Shown: positions 1-7,727, counted from the stretch's first letter. The stretch: 19,458 bases of DNA from CBFGRV01 sp965651265 (GCA_965651265.1 CBFGRV010000056.1:1-19458); one strand, 5' to 3'. Numbers and translations are program-made. The notes: generated from the letters alone by a model not told the origin.

Positions 1-1
1 C

Positions 2-1981
2 GCCGTTCACGAGACGCCGTCCTCGGATCCTTCGGCGTCCATGGGTCCGGCGGAGCCTCCAACGGCACCCCCCAAACCAGCCGACGGGCCGGAGCGGGAA
101 GCCACTCCGGAGCAGGTCAAGGCCGCGAGAGCTGCGGAAAAGGAGCAGCAGGCCCGAGCCGCAAAGGTCACCGACGCCGAGGTCGCCAACGTCCGTGATC
201 GCGTCGTTCAGCGGCTCCTCGAGAAGAATATCGTATCGGTCGACCAGGTCAAACGGGCCATTGCCGATCGGAGCAGGCAAGGACTGAAGGCTACACTCTG
301 GCGCATCCTCGCGCAGCAGGCGACGGTCGACCGCGAGGTCGTGTATCGGGAGGCCGCGCTGACGTATGCCTTCGTCGAGCGCAAGATTGATCAGGACACC
401 ATCGACGTGGACTTCATCCGGCGCGTCGCGGAGGTCTTCCCCGAGAAGAAGCGGAACCGGTTGATCGAGCTGCACATCGTGCCGATCGGCTACGAGTTTG
501 AGCAGCAGACGCAGCTGCTCCGCGTGGTCTTCATCACGCACGACCCGTCGCTTCCGGCGGTTCGCGAGCTGATGCAGGACCTCAACCTCGAGCGGTACGA
601 GCTGCAGTACGCCTCGGAGTCGACCGTCAAGGATCTCCTTGCGCGGGCTTTTCCGAAGAAGAACGAGTACCTGGAGCGGATGTCCGACGACCCGCTCGCC
701 TACGATCTCGGCACCAGCTACGAGGACGAAAAGAGCGAGCTGATCGATGAAGATGCCCTCGAGGCCGAGATCAATCGCTCCTCGCTCATCAACCTGTTCG
801 AGGGTGCGCTCGTGGAGGCCGTGCACCGCGGTGCCTCGGACATCCACATCTACCCGAATGCCCGCCGGCAGATCGAAATCCACTTCCGCGTGGACGGCCG
901 GCTCTCGCTCTGGCATACGGAAGAAAAGATTCACCCGGAGAGCCTGCTGGCGGTCATCAAGGACAACACGATGAACGTCGACCGGTTCGAGCGCGATATG
1001 GCGCAGGACGGCTTCATCCAGAGAAAGGTGGATGATACGCTGATCCGCTACCGCGTCTCGATCCTGCCGATCGCCACGGCATCCAACAACATCCATGCGG
1101 AGAGCATCGTCATCCGCGTGCTCGACGACCGGAAGGTCATTACGGATCTATCGAAGCTCGGCCTGCTCGAGGGGGCGCTCGAGCGGTTCGACATGGCCAT
1201 CCGTCAGCCGCACGGCATGGTGATCCTGACGGGACCCACGGGTTCCGGTAAGAGCACGACGCTCGTTGCCGCGCTCCACCAGGTCGTCACGCCGGAGGTG
1301 AACGTGCTGACAGTCGAGGATCCGGTCGAGTACATCATCCCGGGAGTTCGGCAGGTCAAGCTGAACCACAAGCTCGGACTCGAGGGCGCCCTGCGTGCCA
1401 TCCTGCGTCACGACCCCGACGTCGTGATGGTCGGTGAGATGCGTGACCGGGCCACGGCAGAGCTCGCGGTGAAACTGGCTAACACGGGACACCTGACGTT
1501 CTCGACGCTTCACACGAATGACGCACCGAGCGCGGTCAGCCGACTCTACAAGATGGGCGTCGAGCCCTTCCTGATCGCCTATGCCATCAACCTGGTCGTC
1601 GCGCAGCGTCTGCTTCGCAACCTGTGCCCGAGCTGTAAGGTGGTGGACGACGACCCGGATCTGGTTCTGATGAAGCGGCTCGGCTTCACCGACGAAGACC
1701 TCAAGACGCACACCATCTACAAGGCCGGCAACAATCCAGGCTGCCGAACCTGCAAGGGCAACGGTTACAAGGGCCGGCGCGCCATCAGCGAGGCTCTGTA
1801 CTTCTCGCGCGAGATCCGGCACATGATTGTCGAGGCGGACACGAAAATTGACGAGGACGGCCTGCGCGAGTTGGCCCGCAGCCAGGGTATGCTCACGCTG
1901 CAAGATTCGGCACGCGAGGTGGTAAAAATGGGCGAATCATCCGTCGAGGAAATGATGCGTGTCACTATGTCGGAGGGATAA
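2..1981 (+). CDS. pilB: Type IV pilus assembly ATPase PilB / GspE family (5' end probably outside window)
   Basis: Hexameric ATPase of the inner-membrane platform that powers extension of a type IV pilus or pseudopilus. The frame is open to the left edge. The first ATG is at 41 and has no Shine-Dalgarno, so the true start may lie upstream; numbering here starts at that ATG (646 aa). Residues 1-55 are rich in Pro, Ala, Glu and Lys and probably disordered. Residues about 55-200 resemble the GspE/PilB N-terminal domain. The ATPase core has Walker A GPTGSGKS (398-405), an intact Asp box VEDPVEY (425-431), Walker B DPDVVMVGE with catalytic E466, and a His box around H491. Two CxxC pairs (C529/C532 and C568/C571) form the tetracysteine zinc site typical of PilB/GspE and absent from PilT. 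The ATG of the next gene follows the stop directly. PilB is preferred over GspE because a PilT-like gene lies downstream, but sequence alone does not separate them. Confidence 0.93.
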   Translation, partial: AVHETPSSDPSASMGPAEPPTAPPKPADGPEREATPEQVKAARAAEKEQQARAAKVTDAEVANVRDRVVQRLLEKNIVSVDQVKRAIADRSRQGLKATLWRILAQQATVDREVVYREAALTYAFVERKIDQDTIDVDFIRRVAEVFPEKKRNRLIELHIVPIGYEFEQQTQLLRVVFITHDPSLPAVRELMQDLNLERYELQYASESTVKDLLARAFPKKNEYLERMSDDPLAYDLGTSYEDEKSELIDEDALEAEINRSSLINLFEGALVEAVHRGASDIHIYPNARRQIEIHFRVDGRLSLWHTEEKIHPESLLAVIKDNTMNVDRFERDMAQDGFIQRKVDDTLIRYRVSILPIATASNNIHAESIVIRVLDDRKVITDLSKLGLLEGALERFDMAIRQPHGMVILTGPTGSGKSTTLVAALHQVVTPEVNVLTVEDPVEYIIPGVRQVKLNHKLGLEGALRAILRHDPDVVMVGEMRDRATAELAVKLANTGHLTFSTLHTNDAPSAVSRLYKMGVEPFLIAYAINLVVAQRLLRNLCPSCKVVDDDPDLVLMKRLGFTDEDLKTHTIYKAGNNPGCRTCKGNGYKGRRAISEALYFSREIRHMIVEADTKIDEDGLRELARSQGMLTLQDSAREVVKMGESSVEEMMRVTMSEG

Positions 1982-1984
1982 GCG

Positions 1985-2494
1985 ATGCCTCAGACCATGC
2001 TAGCCCTGCTCGCGGTGATGATCGCGGCGCTGTTCTCCTTGAATCAGCAGCGCGGCATCATGCAGACGCGTTTGCAGATGATGCGGAATGAAGTTGCCAC
2101 ATCCGGAACGGGTGTCGCGGTCGACCGCCTCGAAGAAATTCGCTCGATGGCTTTTGACGAGGCGACGAAGTCAGAGCAGAAAATCAGTTCTCCGGCGGCG
2201 CTGACATCGAAACTGACCTTTACGGATGATGCACCGCCCATCGACGACGTCGACGACTTCGACGGGTCTTACGTCGAGCGCTTCCGCGTCTGGATGAGCG
2301 ACACGCTTTGGTTCGGCGTCGAGACGAGCGTCGTCTATGCCCTCGAGGCACAACCAGATACGCCCGTGGCGGATGCCTTCACCCGTACGAAGTTCAAGAA
2401 GGCCACCGTCAAAGTGTACAGCCTCGACATCCCCAATGTGGACACGATTACGATTTCGCAGTCGTTCTCGTGTGGCAGCAAGTGTGAGTGGTGA
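1985..2494 (+). CDS. Pseudopilin-like membrane-anchored protein, 169 aa
   Basis: Function not recognised from sequence alone; position and layout suggest a minor pilin or pseudopilin-like component. The protein begins almost at once with a hydrophobic segment (about residues 3-18, rich in Leu, Ala, Met), followed by a polar helix and a soluble beta-rich region. This is the layout of a pilin, but there is no basic leader, no Gly before a Phe/Met cleavage point and no Glu at mature position 5. Classical prepilin peptidase processing is therefore not evident. The last residues carry a close cysteine pair, C163 and C167, likely a small disulfide loop if exported. The start at 1985 is supported by GGAGGG about 6 bases upstream, overlapping the end of pilB, so translation is likely coupled. 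It could be a PilV/GspI-like protein. Confidence 0.8.
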   Translation: MPQTMLALLAVMIAALFSLNQQRGIMQTRLQMMRNEVATSGTGVAVDRLEEIRSMAFDEATKSEQKISSPAALTSKLTFTDDAPPIDDVDDFDGSYVERFRVWMSDTLWFGVETSVVYALEAQPDTPVADAFTRTKFKKATVKVYSLDIPNVDTITISQSFSCGSKCEW

Positions 2495-2560
2495 TGCGAA
2501 TGTCTTCGCTTGGCACTGACGGCTATCGGAGTAATCACCGATTGCGCAGGCTTCCAGAGA

Positions 2561-2567
2561 AGGAGGT
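2561..2567 (+). promoter_or_regulatory. Strong Shine-Dalgarno for the second pseudopilin-like gene
   Basis: AGGAGGT lies 6 bases before the ATG at 2574 and fixes that start. It is the best ribosome binding site in the window; most other genes here have weak or no match. This suggests the protein is made at comparatively high level within the cluster (inference). Confidence 0.75.
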
Positions 2568-2573
2568 AGAACC

Positions 2574-3125
2574 ATGCAACTGATTCTCGACAATATCGTC
2601 GCGACGATGATCGCCGGCGTGCTCTTTCTGGTTCTGGTGGCGGTGAATCAGCGAAGTCGGATGGCGGCCGTCGAGACATCGAACTACTACGCGCTGAAGC
2701 AGCAGGAGCTTACGTTCGTGGAGACGCTGAAGCGCGATATGCAAAACGTCACAGATTTGCAGAGCGTCAAGGAAGATCCGATGACCCTTGAGTTTCGGTT
2801 CAAGGCGCGCACGGATCCGGCCGACACGACCCGCCAGGACGTAGCTTATCGCCGCGTCTACAAAGGTGTGCGCGACGGATTACCGCTCTACCAGGTTCAG
2901 CGTATCGTTGCAGGACAGCCCGATGGCGGCAGCATGTCGACGATCGTCAAATGGGAGATCGTTGGCCAGAGTGAGGACGGCGGAAGCTGCGTCGCTGCGA
3001 GCTGCCGGCAGATTTACGTTCGGTTCGAGGCCATCAATCCATTCCAGCAGGGAGAGACGGTTGACCGATCCCGTTGGGAGGCCACGTTCCGACCCACCCA
3101 GCTTCAGCAGGTCACCACGATTTAG
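2574..3125 (+). CDS. Pseudopilin-like membrane-anchored protein, 183 aa (PilW/GspJ-like)
   Basis: A second small protein with the layout of a minor pilin: hydrophobic segment at about residues 8-24, polar helix to about 55, then an antiparallel beta-type region. The order (polar helix, then strands ending in a cysteine-containing loop) resembles PilW/GspJ-like minor pseudopilins, but similarity is structural in feel rather than motif-based. No prepilin leader or Gly/Phe cleavage site is visible. C139 and C144 form a close pair in the C-terminal half, echoing the pair in the preceding protein. The start is set by a near-perfect Shine-Dalgarno at 2561-2567. It sits between two other anchored proteins and after pilB, suggesting a priming or tip complex. 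Confidence 0.78.
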   Translation: MQLILDNIVATMIAGVLFLVLVAVNQRSRMAAVETSNYYALKQQELTFVETLKRDMQNVTDLQSVKEDPMTLEFRFKARTDPADTTRQDVAYRRVYKGVRDGLPLYQVQRIVAGQPDGGSMSTIVKWEIVGQSEDGGSCVAASCRQIYVRFEAINPFQQGETVDRSRWEATFRPTQLQQVTTI

Positions 3126-3136
3126 CCACCACCACC

Positions 3137-3155
3137 GCGAGCGCCGTTCGCTCGT
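3137..3155 (+). other. Short intercistronic hairpin after the second pseudopilin-like gene
   Basis: CGAGCG (3138-3143) pairs with CGCTCG (3149-3154) around a 5-base loop, with a G-T pair possible outside, starting 12 bases after the stop codon and followed by TTTG. The following T-run is too short for a good terminator. It may stabilise or partly attenuate the transcript between the pseudopilin-like genes. Confidence 0.35.
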
Positions 3156-3208
3156 TTGTAACACCACAGGTCAACACAGAAGCTCTCACAACGTTTGGTA
3201 ACAGACCT

Positions 3209-4369
3209 ATGGGTAAAGCAGCCATACTCATCATCGTAGCCTCACTCGCTTTCGGCTCGATGTACGCATTCGGGGCGAAAGAAGATGTGAAAGAGGCAGA
3301 AGGGCGGCTGTCAAACCATCAATACGAAATCCTCGCTCGCAACGCGGCGCTTGCCGGCTACCATGTGGCCAAGCAAAGGCTGGCGGAGGACTTCGCGGGT
3401 ACCCCGCAGACCCTGAGTGGCACATACACCAGCGAAGCGTACATCGTGAATGTCACGCTGAACGGCAACAAGGCGACGATCAAGTCCGTGGGTACGGCTT
3501 CCGCCGCCGAAACGGACGTGAACTATACCGTCGATGCGACCATCGAGCGTGAGGTCATTGGAGGACTCGCGGAAAAGGCGCCGCCGTTCATGCGATATGC
3601 GGTTATAAGCGAGGAAGACCTCGAGCTGAACGGCAATATCCTGATGGACCTGTACGTTGAAGGCAACTACGAGAACACGCTCAATGCCAACATGCATACC
3701 AACGGATCGCTGACGGTCCATGGCATGGCGGCGACCGTTCGAGGCTTCGGGACGTACGTGAATAGCGCTTACGCGACGCCTTTCAAAGCGCTCGAAAAAG
3801 CGTTCAATCCCTACAACAACCCGAACAACGACGCCGTCACACAGCGCGTCCCGCGTGTCGACATTCCCGAATTCAATGCCGCAGACTATCTGAGCAAGAT
3901 AGGTTCCGACCAGACGTCGACAGGTCCCGTTAGCCTGTCCGGAACGCTGAATCTCGGTGGGACTCGTGAGGATCCGTACGTGTGGTACATCCAGGGAGAC
4001 CTCAGCGCCTCCGGTGGTGTGCACATCAACGGGTATGCGATGTTCATCGTTGACGGGAACGTCAATCTCAGCGGTAACTTCCGGGCGTCTCAGTCGGTTT
4101 ATACTGGTTCGGACGAGAGCAACGTCGCCATCTACGCGAAAGGAGTCGTTGAGATGGGCGGGAACGCCGACCTGTACGGCCAGATCTACTCGGAGGGAGG
4201 CGTCGTTCTTCACGGGACCCCACGCGTGTATGGCAGCATCGCGAGCAAGGGTCCGGTGACGCTCTCCGGTACACCGGATATCTTTTATCGCGAGGCCTCC
4301 CCGGCCCTGACGACCATCTTCGAAGACCCGGAGGTCCACTACAAGCTACTTGCTTACAGCGAGTACTAG
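3209..4369 (+). CDS. PilX-like anchored protein with repetitive beta-rich C-terminal region, 386 aa
   Basis: Third anchored protein of the cluster. From the ATG at 3209 it starts with a hydrophobic segment (residues 4-22) followed by a long polar helix (to about 60), as in PilX-type minor pilins. An upstream ATG at 3074 in the same frame would add 45 non-hydrophobic residues overlapping the previous gene, so it was not chosen; no clear Shine-Dalgarno supports either. The C-terminal half has many short strands with regularly spaced Gly and Asn and repeated phrases such as LSGT, LNGN, YGSI and EGGV. This is the look of a right-handed beta-helix or bactofilin-like stack, and resembles the C-terminal domain seen on some PilX-like proteins. 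No prepilin cleavage motif is seen. It is the last gene before the terminator at 4399. Likely a surface or tip component of the pilus/pseudopilus; this is inference. Confidence 0.8.
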   Translation: MGKAAILIIVASLAFGSMYAFGAKEDVKEAEGRLSNHQYEILARNAALAGYHVAKQRLAEDFAGTPQTLSGTYTSEAYIVNVTLNGNKATIKSVGTASAAETDVNYTVDATIEREVIGGLAEKAPPFMRYAVISEEDLELNGNILMDLYVEGNYENTLNANMHTNGSLTVHGMAATVRGFGTYVNSAYATPFKALEKAFNPYNNPNNDAVTQRVPRVDIPEFNAADYLSKIGSDQTSTGPVSLSGTLNLGGTREDPYVWYIQGDLSASGGVHINGYAMFIVDGNVNLSGNFRASQSVYTGSDESNVAIYAKGVVEMGGNADLYGQIYSEGGVVLHGTPRVYGSIASKGPVTLSGTPDIFYREASPALTTIFEDPEVHYKLLAYSEY

Positions 4370-4398
4370 GTACTTCCGGTAGATGTACCTGCCTCTCG

Positions 4399-4434
4399 GG
4401 GGCTGGGGATTATATCCTCAGCCCCTTTTTCTTT
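4399..4434 (+). terminator. Strong intrinsic terminator after the PilX-like gene
   Basis: A 12-bp stem with one G-T pair (left arm 4399-4410 GGGGCTGGGGAT, right arm 4414-4425 ATCCTCAGCCCC) and a 3-base loop is followed by TTTTTCTTT. It lies 29 bases after the stop codon and should end the transcript carrying pilB and the three pseudopilin-like genes. The downstream pilT-pilQ genes then need their own promoter or readthrough. Confidence 0.9.
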
Positions 4435-4488
4435 GCCGGGGACGCTCGAATCAGGCAATCAGGGGCCATTTATCCCCCGAGCGTCGGC
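4435..4488 (+). other. Structured intergenic element between terminator and pilT-like gene
   Basis: GACGCTCG (4441-4448) is perfectly complementary to CGAGCGTC (4478-4485). Inside lies a smaller hairpin, GGGG (4462-4465) with CCCC (4474-4477) around 8 bases. Outside, GCC (4435-4437) can pair with GGC (4486-4488) across a GGG bulge. No T-run follows, so it is not a terminator. It does not match the c-di-GMP (GEMM-I) riboswitch core as I remember it. It could be a leader element of the pilT transcript, a small RNA, or a protein-binding inverted repeat. Confidence 0.4.
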
Positions 4489-4508
4489 CAGTCCAGGTTA
4501 GGTAAATC

Positions 4509-4537
4509 TTTTCAGGAGCGGCTTAGGATTTTATACC
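4509..4537 (+). promoter_or_regulatory. Candidate promoter for the pilT-pilQ transcription unit
   Basis: TTTTCA (4509-4514) and TATACC (4532-4537) are separated by 17 bases in the AT-richest part of the intergenic region, after the terminator and 54 bases before the GTG at 4591. The match to a sigma-70-type promoter is weak, and promoters of the Bacteroidota differ, so this is only a candidate. Confidence 0.2.
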
Positions 4538-4590
4538 GCCTGCCGATACACGGGATTGTTCCAAACTGAAGTACACAGCGGACTAAAGAC

Positions 4591-5877
4591 GTGCCGAATA
4601 CCCTCGCTCATACGCAGGCTCCGAACGGGACCTCCCCCTTTCGGCAGAGTGGTCTCAGGCTGGAACCACCGGCAGTCTGCCGGGAACTCGTCCAGCGGAT
4701 TCCCAAGAGCCTGCATGGAGATGCTCGGGTCCATTTCATGGCCGACCTCGTCAAGCAACTCGCCGAGGCCGACCTGGTGGCCATCTCCGATCATTTCGAT
4801 CAGCTCCTCAAGTACATGATCGAAGTGGGGGCCTCGGACATGGACTTCGGCGGCCCCGCTACCAAGCAGATGGTCTGGTTCCGTGTGGACGGCGACAAGC
4901 GTCCTCACGAGAAGATGGGAAGCTACACGGAGGACGAGGCCACGCTGATGCTGCTAAGCCAGATCAACGACCGGCAGGTCCAGGTGCTTCTGGAGAACTA
5001 CGCGGTGGACTTCTCTCGCACCATCGATCTCGGAGGAGGACGTCAGGGGCGGCATCGTTTCCGTTGTACGGTCTACTTCGACTACGATTATCTGGCCATC
5101 TGTTCGCGCGCCATCACGAACGAGCTGCGCTCGATGCAGTCGATCGGATTTCACCCCATTATCGAGCGCGGCCTGATGTTCAAGCACGAGCGCGACGGCC
5201 TCACGCTCGTCACGGGCGTGACCGGCTCCGGTAAGAGCACGACGCTAGATGCTATTATTGACGCCAACAACTCCGACGTCGCCGCGCACATCGTCATCAT
5301 CGGTCAGCCGATCGAATACATGCACGAATCCCGCAAGTGCATCGTTCGGCACCGCGAAGTCGGGAAGGACGTGAATTCCTTCAAGGATGGGATCGTGCAG
5401 GCGCTGCGCCAGGACCCTGACATCGTAGTGATCGGCGAGATGCGCGATCCGATCACGATCTCTGCCGCGCTGGAAATCACCGACTCCGGTCACAAGGTCT
5501 TCTCGACGTTGCACACCAGCTCGGCGGTGGAGAGCATCGACCGCATCATCGCGGAATATCCCCCTCACGAGCAGGAGCGCGTACGCAACCGACTTGCCGA
5601 CGTGCTCCGCTGCGTTATCTCGCAGAAACTCTGCCCCAAGGTGGGAGGCGGGCGCGTCCTGGCCAAAGAGGTCCTCTGGATGCTCCCTTCCGCCCGCGCG
5701 GCAATCAAGAATAACAACACCGCGGAAATCTACCAGATGATGTGGGAGGGCGGCTCGCACGGTCAGATTACGATGGAGCAGGACCTGTTTCGGCTGGTCC
5801 GTCAGCGGCTCATCACGCCGGAGACCGCCATGAACTACGCGAACAACAAACGTCGCCTGCAGCAGCTCCTCACGTAG
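4591..5877 (+). CDS. pilT: PilT-like ATPase with altered Asp box
   Basis: PilT/PilU-family hexameric ATPase, normally driving pilus retraction at the inner membrane. Numbered from the GTG at 4591 (428 aa). The family is usually about 350-370 aa, so the in-frame ATG at 4738 (379 aa) may be the real start; neither has a good Shine-Dalgarno. Walker A GVTGSGKS (209-216), REVG-type motif near 255, Walker B DPDIVVIGE with catalytic E283, and His-box H308 are all present, and there is no CxxC zinc site, which favours PilT over PilB. Two family signatures are changed. The Asp box, normally EDP, reads GQP (238-240), although E242 is kept. The conserved AIRNLIRE region reads AIKNNNTA (371-378). The fold should still bind and probably hydrolyse ATP, but retraction activity is uncertain. 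It starts a second unit followed closely by the alignment-complex genes. Confidence 0.88.
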   Translation: MPNTLAHTQAPNGTSPFRQSGLRLEPPAVCRELVQRIPKSLHGDARVHFMADLVKQLAEADLVAISDHFDQLLKYMIEVGASDMDFGGPATKQMVWFRVDGDKRPHEKMGSYTEDEATLMLLSQINDRQVQVLLENYAVDFSRTIDLGGGRQGRHRFRCTVYFDYDYLAICSRAITNELRSMQSIGFHPIIERGLMFKHERDGLTLVTGVTGSGKSTTLDAIIDANNSDVAAHIVIIGQPIEYMHESRKCIVRHREVGKDVNSFKDGIVQALRQDPDIVVIGEMRDPITISAALEITDSGHKVFSTLHTSSAVESIDRIIAEYPPHEQERVRNRLADVLRCVISQKLCPKVGGGRVLAKEVLWMLPSARAAIKNNNTAEIYQMMWEGGSHGQITMEQDLFRLVRQRLITPETAMNYANNKRRLQQLLT

Positions 5878-5912
5878 GGCTGCTTCCCTCGCGAAGATGA
5901 CACCAGCCAGCA

Positions 5913-7727
5913 ATGAGCAAGCATTCTAAGAATACCGATCGTGTACTGAGCGTCGCCGCGACCGCGCGGATGGTGCACGCCGTGTTGGTCGAGCGAAGCC
6001 CGGACGGGTCTGAGGTCCTCCGGAAGTTCTCCCGCCAGCGGGCCGTCACGGCCGGATTTGATGCGCCCGTCACCAAGTCCTCCAAGAAAAAGGAGGCTGC
6101 ACTTAGCGGGGGTGGCGATGACTTCACCATCCAGTTTGGCGAGGGAAATTCGGCCGACAATCTCTTCCTCGCGTCAGAGTTCGGTGGTATGCAGGGCGAT
6201 GGAGAGGCTGGAGATGCAGATGGCTCGCCGGCACCCTCCTACGAATTCGAGCTTGGAGACATCCTGAGCGAGGTAATCGATTCGGGCTTCGACGATATGT
6301 CGCTGGCCTTCACGCTGAGCCCGGCCGATGCCACCCTCGTCGAGATCAAGGTCGAGAGTAAGGGCAAGCCGGATCGTAATACCCTCCTTGATGCACTGAC
6401 GCTGCAGCACAAGGGCACGTTCGACGACGAGCGGGTAGTGTTCATCCCGATGACGCAGCTTCAGGAGGGCGAGCGACGGTACCTTGCCATTTCGCCGCGC
6501 CGTGTCGACTCCGTTTCGAGCAGCATCAGCATGCTTCGCGAGGGCAACGATCGCCTGCCGCCGGTAGCACTCGTCGATTCGGAAGTCACGACGCTGCTCG
6601 GGCTCGCCCGGGCGGCGCGGGAATCCGCCGGCCTGCGAGAGGCATCGGACACGGCCGACCTGGTCGAGCTCTACGATGAGGAAACCGAGAAGCCGGCCGT
6701 CTCCAAGGCAAGCGAAAACGGGGCAGCCTCGAAAGAACCCAACACGCTGGTCGTTCGCGCTGGGGCCGAGGATACGCTGGTCCTCTTCATGAGCGGAAGA
6801 ACGCTCCATCACTGCGAGATCCTGCGCTCGCTGACCACCTTTGACCAGGCCGAGACGATCTGCAGCCGCGTCCTGCTCCAGCAGGATGAGCATGGCATCA
6901 GCGACGTCGAGCACGTGCTGGTGCTGAGTGAGGAGCGCGAGGACGACCTCGCCAATGCGTTCGAGGTGTTCTTTCCCGATTCCCGGGTAGATCGACTCCG
7001 TAGCTATCTGCCTTCCTACGACGAGGCCGATACGGAAGAGGCCGCTTCATCCATTGTATCCGCAACGGCCGCCGCGCTACGGGCTCTTCAGGACCCGGCT
7101 TATGCCACCTTTTTCGAAGAAGTCAACTTCCTACCAAAGAAGCTGGCCAAGCGCCCCATCAAGCTGCCACTGAACTGGCACATGGTGGCAATGAGCGTCG
7201 GCATCGTCCTGACCACGCTCTTCTTCATGGCCAAGTACACGACGGCCGAGAACGAAATAAGCGTGTATCGCACGCATCTGGAGGCCATTGCGCCGGAGGA
7301 AATCGATGCGGACATCGCCACGCTGCAGGCGCGAATCGACAGCATGGACAACCTCTACAAAACGTACACGCGTGCACTCGAAGTTCTCGACACGCTCCTC
7401 GTAGGGAGTGATCGGTGGAGTCGAGTGCTCGAGAACACCTCGAAAGAGGCCTCGAAGGTGCCCGGACTCTGGATCGAGAGCTTCCAGCAACGCGGGATGA
7501 GTATCCAGCTGTCCGGCAACGCGACCACGCGCGACCACGTCGTGCTCTTCGCGTCACGCGTCAACGGCACCATCGAGTCGCTGGTATTCTCGGAGATCCG
7601 CGAGGCGCCGGTCTACACGTATTCCATGACGATTCCGGTTTCCGATTCGCTGCCGGAGGCCGCGCAGTACTTGCGCGAGCACGTGCGACTGGAAGAGCAG
7701 GCGGCTGCGGGTCAATCTGCCAGGTGA
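5913..7727 (+). CDS. PilM-PilN fusion (GspL-like alignment subcomplex protein), 604 aa
   Basis: Inner-membrane alignment protein linking the cytoplasmic ATPase platform to the periplasm. Residues 1 to about 400 are cytoplasmic and PilM-like (actin-like fold, two halves), with a polar, glycine- and acid-rich insertion around 50-100 and another linker around 255-275. One hydrophobic segment follows at about 423-443, then a coiled coil (about 446-490) and a small alpha/beta domain to the end, which is the layout of PilN. PilM and PilN are usually separate neighbouring genes; in type II secretion the equivalent GspL is one protein of this shape. The actin-family phosphate loops (Asp-x-Gly type) are not visible at the expected places near residue 15 and near 282-295, so nucleotide binding is doubtful. 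The ATG at 5913 lies 35 bases after pilT; no clear Shine-Dalgarno. Assigned on layout and neighbours more than on motifs. Confidence 0.78.
   Translation: MSKHSKNTDRVLSVAATARMVHAVLVERSPDGSEVLRKFSRQRAVTAGFDAPVTKSSKKKEAALSGGGDDFTIQFGEGNSADNLFLASEFGGMQGDGEAGDADGSPAPSYEFELGDILSEVIDSGFDDMSLAFTLSPADATLVEIKVESKGKPDRNTLLDALTLQHKGTFDDERVVFIPMTQLQEGERRYLAISPRRVDSVSSSISMLREGNDRLPPVALVDSEVTTLLGLARAARESAGLREASDTADLVELYDEETEKPAVSKASENGAASKEPNTLVVRAGAEDTLVLFMSGRTLHHCEILRSLTTFDQAETICSRVLLQQDEHGISDVEHVLVLSEEREDDLANAFEVFFPDSRVDRLRSYLPSYDEADTEEAASSIVSATAAALRALQDPAYATFFEEVNFLPKKLAKRPIKLPLNWHMVAMSVGIVLTTLFFMAKYTTAENEISVYRTHLEAIAPEEIDADIATLQARIDSMDNLYKTYTRALEVLDTLLVGSDRWSRVLENTSKEASKVPGLWIESFQQRGMSIQLSGNATTRDHVVLFASRVNGTIESLVFSEIREAPVYTYSMTIPVSDSLPEAAQYLREHVRLEEQAAAGQSAR

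Noticed and set aside
3074..3208. Upstream in-frame start of the PilX-like gene
   Set aside because: It adds 45 residues before the membrane anchor and overlaps the previous gene by 52 bases; the ATG at 3209 places the hydrophobic segment at the N-terminus as in the two preceding proteins.
4435..4590. c-di-GMP riboswitch upstream of the pilT-like gene
   Set aside because: The location would make sense for pilus control, but the conserved GEMM-I core sequences were not found; only a generic nested stem is visible.
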